From NCBI GenBank assembly GCA_029216955.1, contig JANAVB010015600.1, positions 31,416,874 through 31,480,873 on the forward strand: DNA of 64,000 nucleotides, written 5' to 3'. This DNA comes from Iris pallida (taxonomy: Eukaryota > Streptophyta > Magnoliopsida > Asparagales > Iridaceae). The translations under genes were made by a program, and so were the position numbers. Under the pieces are notes generated by a model. It worked only from the letters and a program-made list of their open reading frames with translations, was not told where the DNA came from and did not search any database. Below are positions 11,634 to 22,669 of the stretch, piece after piece; position 1 is the stretch's first letter; each line of letters starts with the position of its first letter.

Positions 11634-12423
11634 GTGGGGCCCAATAATAATTGTCATGAGAGATGGGAGAATTTCTATGAGGGTTTCTATATATAGAAAC
11701 TCTTATTGAAATTTTTCATCCTACATCATTGTCATCTAGGATAGAAATGATGATAGAACCCACCATTGGGAGAAATTTTTTCTAAAGTGGATTTTTTCCA
11801 TAGAAATAGGGAAGATAGAAACCCCCATTGGAGATGGCCTAATCCCCTCTTCTTATTTTCTTTTATTTTATTTATTTTTTTCTTTTTGTTGAAGAATCAA
11901 TCAGCAGTAATATTAATAGATAGGCTTTGGGCCCAATAATACTATTTGGTTTTGACAAATATAATTTTTATAATTGGACTAGGCTCAAAGCCCAGTGGAA
12001 AATTATTTAATAATTTTAATATTTTGTTTAATGGGCTGGGTTTTAGCCCAATTAGATTTCTAACAGAAGATTCAAGTGTGGGCTGGGCTTTCATATCTTT
12101 GAATTGGATTTTAGGGCCTTTATATATAAGTCTATGCAGTGAGCCTATTTATGGGATTATTATTGGGCTTAAGCCACTAAAAGGAAGTTTTATTTAATAA
12201 TTTATTTTGGCTTTGGGCTAAAAGCCCATAAAGTGATTGTATTTAATTAACAATCATTGTTATGGAATTAATTTAAACAATATTGAGCCCATTAGGGATT
12301 TTCGCGAAGTTAAATTTTTTAGTCTTTTTGGGCCTGGACTTTGAGTCATTAAGGAGATTTAATGAAATAAAATGGGTTTTAGCCCTATAATATTGGAATT
12401 TTATTATTTAAAAAGGGGCTATA
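11634..12423. other. AT-rich spacer rich in TGGGCY motifs
   Basis: No gene is visible. A small palindrome (TTTCTATATATAGAAA) lies near 11690. Between 11928 and 12400 there are about eleven TGGGCT/TGGGCC or reverse AGCCCA motifs. The stretch ends abruptly where similarity to the LTR end at 28700-29170 begins, so a deletion or recombination junction near 12424 is likely. Confidence 0.5.
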
Positions 12424-12895
12424 ACGTTGTACATCTCTTTTATTATATATTCAGTACTTTAGTTGTAGAGGTTGTACTTGCTCCCGTCCTGACAGGATAA
12501 CGTTGTAGGTTCACTTTTTGAGGAGGAAATGCTATGTGTTACATATTATGGAACTGATTTTGAGGACCTGGCCTTAGCTCCAGAAGAGGCCCCAGCGGGG
12601 AACCTTGCTTAGATATTTTTTTTATGTGTTTTGAGACTTAGACTTTGTTTTGAACTTATATTTGGATACTGGACTTTGTCTCCAGTTAGATACTTTGGAA
12701 GTGTATTATTAAGTCTGTACTTGTTTACCTTCGCTAATAGATGCTGTGTTGTGATGAACCTTTAAATGTGATTTTAGAACTGTTAGCAGCTTAGATCCTT
12801 TATTGCCTATTCTTAGAACAGCTTACTACGCTTTAACAAGCGTAGGCTGGACATGGCTCGGCCCGGCCCAACAATTTGGGTAACGGGTCATGACA
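12424..12895 (+). mobile_element. 3' part of a 5' LTR (family B)
   Basis: These 470 bases are nearly identical to 28700-29170. Both contain TCCTGACAGGATAACGTTG, GAGGAGGAAATGCTATGTG and AGAAGAGGCCCCAGCGG, and end TTTGGGTAACGGGTCRTGACA. The rest of the LTR (over 4 kb in the 3' copy) is missing upstream. The primer-binding site just downstream shows it is the 5' LTR. Confidence 0.85.
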
Positions 12896-12904
12896 TGTTT
12901 TTAG

Positions 12905-12922
12905 TGGCGGCCCATGCAGGTC
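12905..12922 (+). other. Primer-binding site, tRNA-Ile type (17 of 18)
   Basis: Nine bases after the LTR end lies TGGCGGCCCATGCAGGTC. It is complementary to the 3' end of plant tRNA-Ile(AAU) as I know it (GACCTGCATGGGCCACCA) except for one base. The same site, without the mismatch, lies at 63784-63801 and, on the minus strand, at 58866-58883. Confidence 0.75.
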
Positions 12923-14916
12923 CAGACTTAAGTTGTTTGGTTACGTTATTGTACCAAGTATGCCTGCAATTAGATCTTAGGACAACTTGTTAACACTAGG
13001 AATAACATTTAGAACACCTAGAGGATTTCTAGGATTGTAACATAGGAGAACTCATTACAGCATAGGACCGTTAGCTATAATTAGCCTCTTGTTTGTAATT
13101 CAGTGGGTTACAATTTTGACCAGGATAGTACCCTTGGGATGACCCTGAGGATCTCACTCTAATCTTACCTAGAAATCTGTTTCTACTTATTTCTATTTGC
13201 TCTTCCTTAATTTGTTGTTGAAATTGATTTCTGATTTTCGTTGTTAATTTTGATCTTGCATCGTGATAAATTTTGTGGATTGAATTATGATATATCCTGA
13301 TAAGGTAAATGTCTGCTTTATTTATGGAGTTTAGAATTTATCGCAGCCATATTAGCTGGTATAACAAAAATATAGAGCCTGATTTTGGATATACTATCCT
13401 ATTCATAGAATTTAGATTTTTTTGCAGCCATACCGGTTGGCGTGGTAAGGAATCTAGATGATATGATTATAGGGTGTATACCTTAGTTATGACTCTATCG
13501 TTTATTGCATCTAAGCTTACTGGTGTGGCAAAAATTCTGGCAACATGATTTCAGGAAGACGTGTATGGTTATCAGATCATATCTCAACTTGGTTCACTTT
13601 GTTATGACCGAATAAGCAAGAATAAATTTTTATCATCATTCTTCCTCGTCTTGATTTACTCTGTCCTATCTACATCTACAACTAGGATTACAGGTTCTCT
13701 AGGACTCTCCAATAGGATTGCTTTCATATTGTCTTTTTGGACATAATTATTTTTGTGTTCCATCTTTCCTATGACTTGACTAAACTCTTCTTCGTTAACC
13801 TCTTGGATAATTCTTCTCGTTATGTATCCCGTTGTCTTCATACCATTCTTGGAGATATTTCGATAAACTTTCCTGTCTTGCTTTACCCTTTAACTTGTTT
13901 GGACACTGTTATGGATTGCTTGACCCAGCCTTAGGCCTTGTTACCTTCTATTTCATAGGCGACCGAAATAGCCAAACCTTGTTAACTGATTCTGCAGTAT
14001 AACTATAGATGTATTGTGTGATTGTGATAAATACTTTTCCTAGGGATTGGTTAGATTAAGCTTATAGGACAAGTATAAGTGACTGACTGTAGTAGACTTG
14101 GAAACTATTAAGAACGATTGTATTGATAGTATAAATTGATGATAGGATATCTAAGATGGAGAAATGAGATAGTATATTGTTGTGACTATGGATTAAGGAT
14201 TAGAATCTTGTGCTTAGAATTTGTGGATTGAGCATTCATAGGACTTTGATGACCAAGTGATTAGTGGTTATCCATAGCTAATTACATGTGATTAGGGGGT
14301 AGATCGATATGTGGAATGATATAGAATAAGTTAGAATGGGATATGATGTTGCATACGAGATCGGAAAGATATCAGTTAAAAAGACAAAGAACAAGACAAA
14401 GACATATGTACATTGATAATTAATAAATCGGGAGTTTTGAAATCGAGGATTTATATTTGGAGGACTTGTTGAGTAAAAAGAAGAAGGCTCTACGCCAAGG
14501 ATAAGTATTGAACGTATAATTTCAAGGAGAAGTTGTAGGAAAGGATTGACGACAAATGATGCAAATGAACTGTGGATTGATAGAATAAGGATACTTAGGA
14601 TGTGATAAGGAAATCAAGTATTTACAATTGAGGTTGAAAATATGGTTGGTGACCAAGCGTTGTTTGCTTATGAACATACCCAGAGAATGACTTATAGTTT
14701 AGGGTATACATAAAGGTTCCATGTTAGTATGGGAGATTCTAAAGGATATATGACGTAGTTTATGATAGAAGGACTTTGTTGAACCTGAACCAAAAAGATT
14801 GTAAGAGAAACGGAAGTGATGATTACAAGAGTAGCAGATTGAGTATTGTAGCCAGAGCAGCTACGTGTTATAGTTTGACCTATTGGGTGATTTTTAATTT
14901 CGAGGACAAAATTTTT

Positions 14917-14931
14917 GTAAGGTGGGTAGGA
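14917..14931 (+). other. Polypurine tract of family-B element
   Basis: GTAAGGTGGGTAGGA directly precedes the TGTAAGCCCC start of the 3' LTR and follows AATTTCGAGGACAAAATTTTT. The complete gypsy element has the same arrangement (TTTAAGGTGGGTAGAG) at 53878-53897 on the minus strand. Confidence 0.8.
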
Positions 14932-15190
14932 TGTAAGCCCCCTGAATTTCAGGGCTATTTTAAATTTTCTGAATGAATTATTTTCGATAAATATTTATTT
15001 AATTGTTTTGATCATCAATGTTCCTTTCCGTGACTTTGACTTCTGGAGCGTCAGGGATGCCAATCTCTGGAAACTCTCTTTACGAATTGTGAAGTAGACA
15101 AGATTATCTTCGTTTTGATATATCATGTCCCACTTGAACTCGTTCCCTTGTGCTCTTTTTGTATCGCGCAACTTCGGGTCAACTTAGACC

Positions 15191-15620
15191 CACTACAAGA
15201 AAAACTATCATTTACAGCACGCGAAACGTGCCGTAAATGATCTTTCACGGTGTACATATTGGTGCCGTAAAAGATCATGTCGTAAATGATCATATTATTT
15301 ACGGCGCATTGAAGAACGCCGTAAATGTTAATTTAGACGCCGTAAATGTAAACAAATTAACGCCGTAATTATTTTTTTCACAGAATTTCGACAATCATTT
15401 ACGGCATATTTAGTGTGCCATAATTGCTCTTTCACGGCATACATTTGTGCGCCGTAATAGATATTCGTGTAGGGTCAAATACGGCGTATATATGCACGCC
15501 GTAATAACTATTCCCGCAGGATCGAATACGACATACATTTTGATGCCGTAAAAGATATTTTGACAAATTATGTTTACCATTTATGACATATGTAGCGTGC
15601 CGTAAATAATTTTTGATAAA
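15191..15620. repeat. Left subterminal array of CACTA-2
   Basis: The motif (G)CCGTAAATGAT, TTTACGGC or CACGGCRTA recurs about every 30-40 bases, in direct and inverted orientation. Confidence 0.85.
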
Positions 15621-15639
15621 AATTTTCATCAAATTATAT

Positions 15640-17453
15640 TATTATTATTATTATTTTCATACCAATCCCTATTTATTTAAACAAGGATATCAATGGTAAA
15701 CAATGTAGATAACATAGCAAAAATAAGTTAAAGAAAAAGTTGTCTGACATATAATCCCAATCAAACTACAAAAGTGAAAAGTAATTCAAATAAACCCAGG
15801 CACGTGAGATCATAAAAAATAATCGAATTCAGTAGCCAAAATACATTAATAGAAAACAAAAGGCTATGCCAAAGTATATCATGCAATATTGTTGCATGAA
15901 CTACAAAACTATTGTAGTACTAAATTAAGAACAATACAATATTTTTATACAATTGACCTTGTTTCATACTTTGTCCTACTTTGGGAAAAAATGATAATTG
16001 TCTTCTATGACAAATTTCAGCTTAAATGGTTGCAGAGGAGAAGCTTCAAACACAATACCCAGATTTTTTTTCATTGATTGATAACCTGCACAAACATAAA
16101 ATGTGTTTTAGTTCATTATATCCAATTTGATGTATATAAACACAACAATGAAAAAGTATACATAAACTATAGAAATTTGATGTATACTTTGTCCTACTAA
16201 GACTTTTTTCAAGATGTCTCATGCTTGAGAGTTCACTAGACTGTCAAAATTTTTTGACTGTTGCGCAGAATACCCGAAGGCGAGAATTCGCAGAATATTT
16301 TGACTGCTGCTACTAGTTGTAGTCGAGGAGTCAGAAACGAGTGGAGGAGGGGAGGAGTCACAATAAATGTGGGGTTCGGTGACTAGTGGTAGAGTGGAGG
16401 AGTCGGCACAGGAGTTGGCACAAGGTCCAGACCAAATAGAAAAGATGGAAGGCCTCCATATAAAACAGATATGAGGGGTTAGATTTTCTTACTTTCTAAT
16501 TGCTTAACGAGTCCAAATCAAGTTATAGTCATTCAAATCTTAAAAAATAAAATGACAGTCCTGACCAAGACGCATCGGCTAGGCACTATACTCCTCCCCT
16601 AAGGCTCGTACTATGCGGTTGCTTTGCCTTTTGTGCTGCACTTTGACTGAAGCAACGCTTCAGTCCACTTTGTATCAAACGTGCGCCTAGGCACGCTTTT
16701 GAAAACTATGCTCCCAGTAGAAACGGGTTGGTTATATGGTGTATGGCAAAGCTCCATAAAGAAAGAAATTTGAGTATTTATAATGCTGCAATTGGAGTTC
16801 CCAAAAAATGGCAGGACCTAGTACTTGATTTACATCCTAACTTGCATCCTATACTGCTTGATATCCCACAAACAAAATATTTGCAAGCTGATGTAGGAAT
16901 CAGAAGGTTAATACACTAGATTAGCACTCATACTATCATACTATGGATGCAGACCATGTTGTTTTCACTTGACCAGGACTTGGATGCATAAATCATGTCA
17001 TAAATTTATCATCACACAAAATTAGAAGCCAAAACACAATTATAACACAGAGTGATCTAAGTATGACTTATAAGTTGAAGAAGAAGTGACTCTCGTTAAT
17101 CGCAAGAACTTGTCTGTTGCACTTCTTCACCTTCTTCAGTTTCCTAAGAAAGTACCTGAAATATTTCAAATACCCGAGTCAAAACAAACACAAACAAAAT
17201 GATACTGAGTGCATAGATTAAGTCGAGTAATTAAAGCTCAGACTTCGCTAGTTGGAGCATACTAGAACTTAGATTTGGCTCTGAGTGCATAAATGTATGT
17301 TGGCTAGCCAAAGGAGAAGCATCACTACTAATACAAGCATGTGCATATGATATAAATACGATTAAAAGGCTGCTCAAGCCTCTGCATATAATCCATATCA
17401 ATCTGGCAGGCTGTTCAAGTTGAATATAATGTATTGGAACTAAACTGGAGAAC
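15640..17453. other. Non-coding interior of CACTA-2, left
   Basis: AT-rich sequence without a recognisable gene. Occasional short open frames show no domain and no family resemblance. It resumes after the inserted solo LTR at 20354. Confidence 0.5.
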
Positions 17454-18125
17454 GAATCTGTCACTCCCCGATCCTGGAATACGTATTTTAATACGTATAC
17501 CGATAAACCGTATCTACCTTGTATTTATACTGTATTTATATGCTATATTTCTTCATGTATTTTCCAAAAATATTCAAAAAAATATTATTTCGTAATTTAT
17601 TATCTGCATTTGGGCCTACAGTTTTGGCTCATTTGGGGAACCTATTCTTGGTTCACCTTGGTTCATCATGAACCCATGGGTTCAAGATTCTATATAATAA
17701 CTCAACTCATTCTCTCTCCTCTCTTTTTTTTTCCTCTCATTTACTTTCCTCCACCAACCAAGGCAAGTACCAACTTGCTCAAGAGATGGATCCATAAATA
17801 TTGTTGATGTTTTCTTACAAAATTATTTGTCAAAATATGTTCTTCTCCTTATTCTATACTAGTTTAGAACTTGAAGTTTTCCATTTTGAAGCTTTAATCT
17901 TTGTAGATCTAGGTTTTAGCCATTTTCGGATTTTCTTGGTTTTGATCTAGCAAACTTTATTATTTTTAAGTTTTGATGGTTCCATGTTGTAGAGAATTTT
18001 GTTCTACCCCATTTTGACCTAAGGAAGTTCCGATTTGGGCTCCGGATGAAGGTTTTGTGTAGTTTGGAAGCCATGGTTGCTTGGCTCCTCTTCTCGGTCA
18101 AGTGGAGAAGAAGAGCAGTACTTGA

Positions 18126-18615
18126 CCGCATGAATCTTCATGCGGCAAGTCTCTGGCCGCATGGCCTATCCAGCCGCATGAGACTCGTTCGAGCTCAGCC
18201 GCATGGAAAGTCCTTCGCAGCCGCATAGCCTTGTTCAGACCCAGCCGCATGAGCCCCTGTCGCATGGACTTCATGCGGCTAGCCTTCGCAGCCGCATGAA
18301 TTCTTTTCACCCAGCCGCATATGCGCCACTGTTTTGGGGCCGCATAAAGCTCATCCGTCATCCAGCCGCATATGTATCGCCCATGCTCAGCCGCATAAGG
18401 CTTCGTCTGATCCTAGCCGCATATGCTGTTGAACCCCGGCCGCCTGGCGATTGCTCCCTTCGCAGCCGCATACGCTGACACCCCTTCGTCCGCATGAACC
18501 CGACCTTCCAGCCGCATGCGCCTTGGGGCTCTCTGAGCCGCATGAGCGTGTAGTCCCAGCCGCATGAACCAGTATTGACCCGGCCGCATGGACTCACTCC
18601 CCTTGGGCCGCATGG
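18126..18615. repeat. AGCCGCATG minisatellite in the solo LTR
   Basis: About twenty copies of CAGCCGCATG or near variants are spaced roughly 20-30 bases apart by diverged filler, nearly all in one orientation. Scattered copies occur near 43670 and in the LTR remnant around 61765-61850, suggesting an LTR-lineage motif. Open frames on both strands here are artefacts. Confidence 0.85.
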
Positions 18616-18639
18616 ACTTTTGTGCCCTATATTATTACC

Positions 18640-18671
<32 letters not shown>

Positions 18672-18678
18672 TATTATA
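18640..18678. repeat. ATT and TA microsatellite
   Basis: (ATT)n followed by (TA)n lies directly after the GCCGCATG minisatellite. Confidence 0.85.
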
Positions 18679-20358
18679 TGCCCATTTTATATCCTTACGC
18701 CTTTTGTCCCGAGCATGATATGAGCACTAATGTGACCCCGGAGAACAAAGTGTTCCTACATGATACATGTACATGAATGTCCCAGTTCTTGTTCATGCTC
18801 GACAAAAGACTCGTAACTCCACGTGGCGTATTTGCAATGATGCATTACACTAAGGAGGGTAGAACATGTTGACATACTGATTGACATGGATCCTCTTTGG
18901 GGTACTCGTACTAAAGTATGACCTTAGGAGGATAATCATGCAGGCCACAGCATGTGAGTCCGAGATTTCACCTAGGGTTAAACTAGGCAACTAAATATAC
19001 TAGATGCATGGGGGGGGCAAAATCCCGAGATCGTGTTACACCAGCCGCCTTGAGATGCTGTCTTGACGTGCCGGCTGGTCTCCACGGATACTGTGTCATC
19101 CGCAACGAGTGGATGACTGTATCCGATTAATTCCTGCTACATATTATATGTTTTAGCAAGGTGGCCTTGCGAGGGACCTGTGCTCAATCATACCTGTCTA
19201 CGCGAACCCCTGGGTTGGCTAGCCTTGCTGGAAAGATACGATCTGAGGATTTTCTAATAACATGACGCGAGGATAACCTCGTTCCACTAGAAACGCGTAG
19301 ACTTGATTGGCCGTGAAAACTGACTTGCTTGTATCCTATTACCTTCCGTGAGTAACTGAGGGAAGCGGACTGTCATGGTACGTGATCCAACCCATGTTCT
19401 TGTTTGATTGTTGGGTTGGTTATCGTACTATGATAGGCTGTGGACCGAAGTTATGAACGGAAGACTTATTCTGGTTGTGAAGTGCTACTTCTGTGAATGA
19501 CCGAGGAACATGGTTTATCGTGGTACATGATCCAACCCATAGTTCTTGTTTGATTGTTGGGTTGGTTATTATGCTGCGATAGGCTATCGAACGAAGTCAC
19601 GATCAGGAGATTTTATTGTTTATACCCTTTAACTTATGCGAAAGTTATAGAGTACAACGCGTCCCGACTCCATGCGGCACCTTTTGTCCTTGTTTGGTTG
19701 TAAGGGTGCCAAATGGGTTCGAGGATGTGGCGCCACCCTATAATGGTAGCATAAGTATTACTATTATCATTCATTCTATTAACTGGGTTTAGTCTTAACT
19801 CTTGTGCCCCTTTGGCGGTACTTGCTATTCGGGGCTGACCCCGCTGGTTTTGTTTGGCCAGATCCCGTAGCAGAGCCAGAGGACACGATCTTCCTCCCTG
19901 ACATCCATGGTGCATACTAGGAGCATGGCAGTTCGGGGACTCGAGTGGGTTCCTTCTCCACCACTCCTGCTTATACTTTTGCGGCGTTTAGCCACCGGCA
20001 CCTGTTAGCCGGATTACTTGATATTTTGTGTCAGTACATAATTGTAATTAAACAGACTACAGCTGTGTATAATTTTGTACTCCTGACTCTCCGAGATAGC
20101 TAAATTATAAGCTAGCCTCTCATGATCATTTTGATACAGCGTCGGGGACGCCTTACTGCTTTATCTTTAATGCTCATCTTTTGCTGATGTGATTTGATTG
20201 ATTGAGACATAGAACTCTGTGGGACCATAGGAGACTTGATTGTAGCATGTACCCCCTAGTCTCTCGACAGCCACGATCGCCGTATGACGTTACGTATCTC
20301 ATATGGTGTAGCTGGCCTAGTCCGTCTCCGTATTTCGGTACTGGGGCGTGACAGAATC

Positions 20359-22000
20359 AAAGTTCCAACAAGCTGTTTGTTTCACTTCCATCACTACTAA
20401 GATGAGTTATTAAGCATTACTTCCAAAATCAGCCCCAAAAAAGATATACCTTATATATATAAAGGAAAAAAGATCAAACAAATTTTGTTACTATTATACC
20501 GAACTAGATAAATAGCAGGGGTTCCAATAGGCTAGTGTGTGCAATATATGGAACCTGCAGACAACATTTTGTATCTATAAATATGGTGGTGAGATCTAGA
20601 TAAGGAATTAGTGTCATGTTTTTATGTAGTCAGAGTGTATCACTACTAGAGGATTATGTGGGAATTAGCTTTAGTGATTACAATAGAATCAGTGAATATG
20701 AATATATGAATTGTCCATCAAATATTTTGAAGGAACTCCAATAAACTACTATCAAGTAAAATAATATATAGTGGATTGTGTATGAATATATGACTATGTA
20801 CCTTGTAGTAGCTCCATTCAGTTTGATCTCCAACTTTGTAAGAAAGAGGATTGTCATTGGAAAATGCAAGCTTTACAGCCGAAAAATATAACACTCCCAT
20901 AACAGGACCAACTGATACATGTGTATGAAAGAAAAAAATAAGTATCAGTAAAAGCATGAAAGGAAATCAATTCATGTACAGTTGATATATGTTCCAAAGT
21001 ATGAAAAAATAGGAAAGTATCAGAAAAAATAAGTATCATAAAAAATAAGTATCAGTAAAAGTATGAAAGGACCAACTGATACATTGGTATATGTTCCAAA
21101 GTTCACAAAATATAGACTAAAATAAGCTATACGCTTAATATGTCTTCCTTTCATGGTTAACAAAAAAATGTGACATTCAGACTAGCAAATTTGTTTTGTA
21201 GGATGAGCTCAAGTAATGTGTGCAGCCATCGACTAAAACTAATTTGCTACTAGCTAAAGTTGATTTAGAAGGATTCATCACATAATGGATAAAATAAATC
21301 TAAACTCATTTATATTTCTCTTTACTACTATTTGAATCTTTCACTGCCCTCAAAATGCAAAAAGGAACTTTGAAGATGAACTTACCTACATGATATCCCT
21401 GTAGAGTATGATTCCAATTAATTTGATAATTGCAAATGATATGTATGCTCATAAAAAACTAATAAACACAGTAGTAATAATAAGGAAGTCAAATTACTAG
21501 TTACAACCATAACATCTAAGTGATAATTGCGTCATTGACATGATGAATCCATTAGTATCAGAGATAATACACATTAGTTACCAGGCTAATATTTAAAGCT
21601 TTCCTAATAGTGTTAATTCATCAGCGAACAAAACAATATCAAAAATTACAAAACACAATACTCACTCTAATTCTAATTAATGGACAAATATTATATGACA
21701 CTGCAAGAAAACCAAATACTAAAGCCATCTAATTACAATTAAATAAAAGAACTTTGACTCACATTACTTGCAACAAAATAAACATCATGATATTGTGCTT
21801 AGCCGCAAATGAATTATACCACATTTTAACTTTTGAACATTGATCCATAGCTATATGTTTCATCGGGCTACTAGTAAAGCATCAAACACATTTTCTTTAA
21901 ACAAACACCAATCTGAAGTTTCCAAAATTATTGTTTTGTTTGTGGAAAAAGATAAAAAAAAAGTGAGAGAAGGACCTCAACGTGGAGGCGATCGACGTAG
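20359..22000. other. Non-coding interior of CACTA-2, right of the solo LTR
   Basis: AT-rich sequence with no supported gene. Short similar segments recur at 20930-21100 (AAAAATAAGTATCAGTAAAAG). Confidence 0.5.
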
Positions 22001-22019
22001 ACGCCGGAGATCAAGCCGC

Positions 22020-22330
22020 CTACGCGGAGGGCAGCGTCTTGCCCTTCGATGACCTACGAATGAATGAGTTGATGAAGGAAGGAGGGAAGGAAGGAAGGAA
22101 GTAGGAATGAGTGAGTGGGAGAGGGAGTTAGGGTTAGTAAAACTGACGACTATGAGGTCTTTGAGGTTGGTGGACTCGAGGAGCTCGAGGACGTAGGAGA
22201 AATCGGTGCGATTGGCGACGGAGAGGAGAGCTTCGGGATCTCCTTCGACAGGAGCGGGGACAATCTCTTCGAATCACCGCAGGTGGGTTGGGTTGTTCCA
22301 TTGGTTGGGTTGAGTTGAGAGAAAGAGAGG
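22020..22330 (-). pseudogene. Possible captured exon fragments in CACTA-2
   Basis: In an otherwise AT-rich element this block is GC-rich and keeps two adjacent open segments on the minus strand. One (about 22275-22140) includes PEALLSVANRTDFSYVLELL. The other (about 22055-21975) includes GQDAALRVGGLISGVYVDRL. They could be two exons of a host gene picked up by the element, as CACTA elements are known to do. I do not recognise the family, the splice signals are weak, and part of the openness may be chance, so this is a lead only. Confidence 0.3.
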
Positions 22331-22439
22331 AGGGGTAGAGATGGAGAAAAAGAAAGAACAAATTAAAATTAGGGTTTTGGGGTGTGGGGGAAGGGGAATA
22401 GAGGATATCGGGGAGGGGGGAAGGGTTTTTTATTTGAAC

Positions 22440-22666
22440 ACTTTTCTTTTAACACATGAGATGTACATTATGACATTCTCAATTTGAATCATATTTGGAA
22501 CACTATAAAAGTATACCTAAATAAATGATTTCTTAAAAATTATTTATATTTGGAACACTTTTCTAATCTGGAACACTTTCACTCTGTTTCAGCACTTTGG
22601 AACGCCTAATAAGCGTTCCAAATTAAAAAATGCCTAGTGTTCCAAAATAACCATTTTGGTGTAGTG
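22440..22666. mobile_element. Possible right end of a third CACTA element
   Basis: The sequence ends CCATTTTGGTGTAGTG, which inverted reads CACTACACCAAAATGG, a good CACTA terminus. A GGAACACT/TTCCAAA-type motif recurs over the preceding 200 bases like a subterminal array. TCT follows as a candidate duplication. I could not find the matching left end, so it may be a truncated nested copy in CACTA-2. Confidence 0.5.
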
Positions 22667-22669
22667 TCT

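Larger units (their letters stand above)
12896..14931 (+). mobile_element. Reduced internal region of family-B LTR retrotransposon
   Basis: Only about 2 kb separates the primer site from the polypurine tract, and no gag or pol motif is recognisable apart from the tail end near 14900, which reads NFEDKIFVRWVG, similar to the end of Tekay-type pol. Loosely repeated segments occur at 13320-13560. Most of gag-pol has been deleted or the element is a non-coding derivative. The order LTR, primer site, polypurine tract, LTR is intact. Confidence 0.65.
17459..20353 (+). mobile_element. Solo LTR inside CACTA-2
   Basis: The unit begins TGTCACTCCCCGATCC and ends TTCGGTACTGGGGCGTGACA. It is bounded by the exact 5-base duplication GAATC (17454-17458 and 20354-20358). 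It lacks a primer site, polypurine tract, coding region or second LTR, so it is a solo LTR of 2895 bases. Its end shares order and motifs with the gypsy LTRs at 50-61 kb (ATTGAGACA, CCATAGGAGACT, CTGGGGCGTGACA), and the segment near 18680 (CCCATTTTATATCCTTACG) recurs in the 5' LTR near 60440. It contains the GCCGCATG minisatellite and an internal duplication near 19380 and 19530 (TTGTTTGATTGTTGGGTTGG). Confidence 0.88.

Noticed and set aside
18046..18613. Several open frames on both strands in the GCCGCATG block
   Set aside because: Compositional product of the minisatellite. Frames on both strands mirror each other.
17459..20353. A complete LTR retrotransposon rather than a solo LTR
   Set aside because: No second LTR copy, primer site, polypurine tract or coding region is present between the two ends. 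The only internal duplication is short.
20640..20660. CACTACTAGAGG as a left terminus for the orphan CACTA end at 22666
   Set aside because: It shares only CACTAC with the right end, has no matching TCT duplication and no subterminal array next to it.
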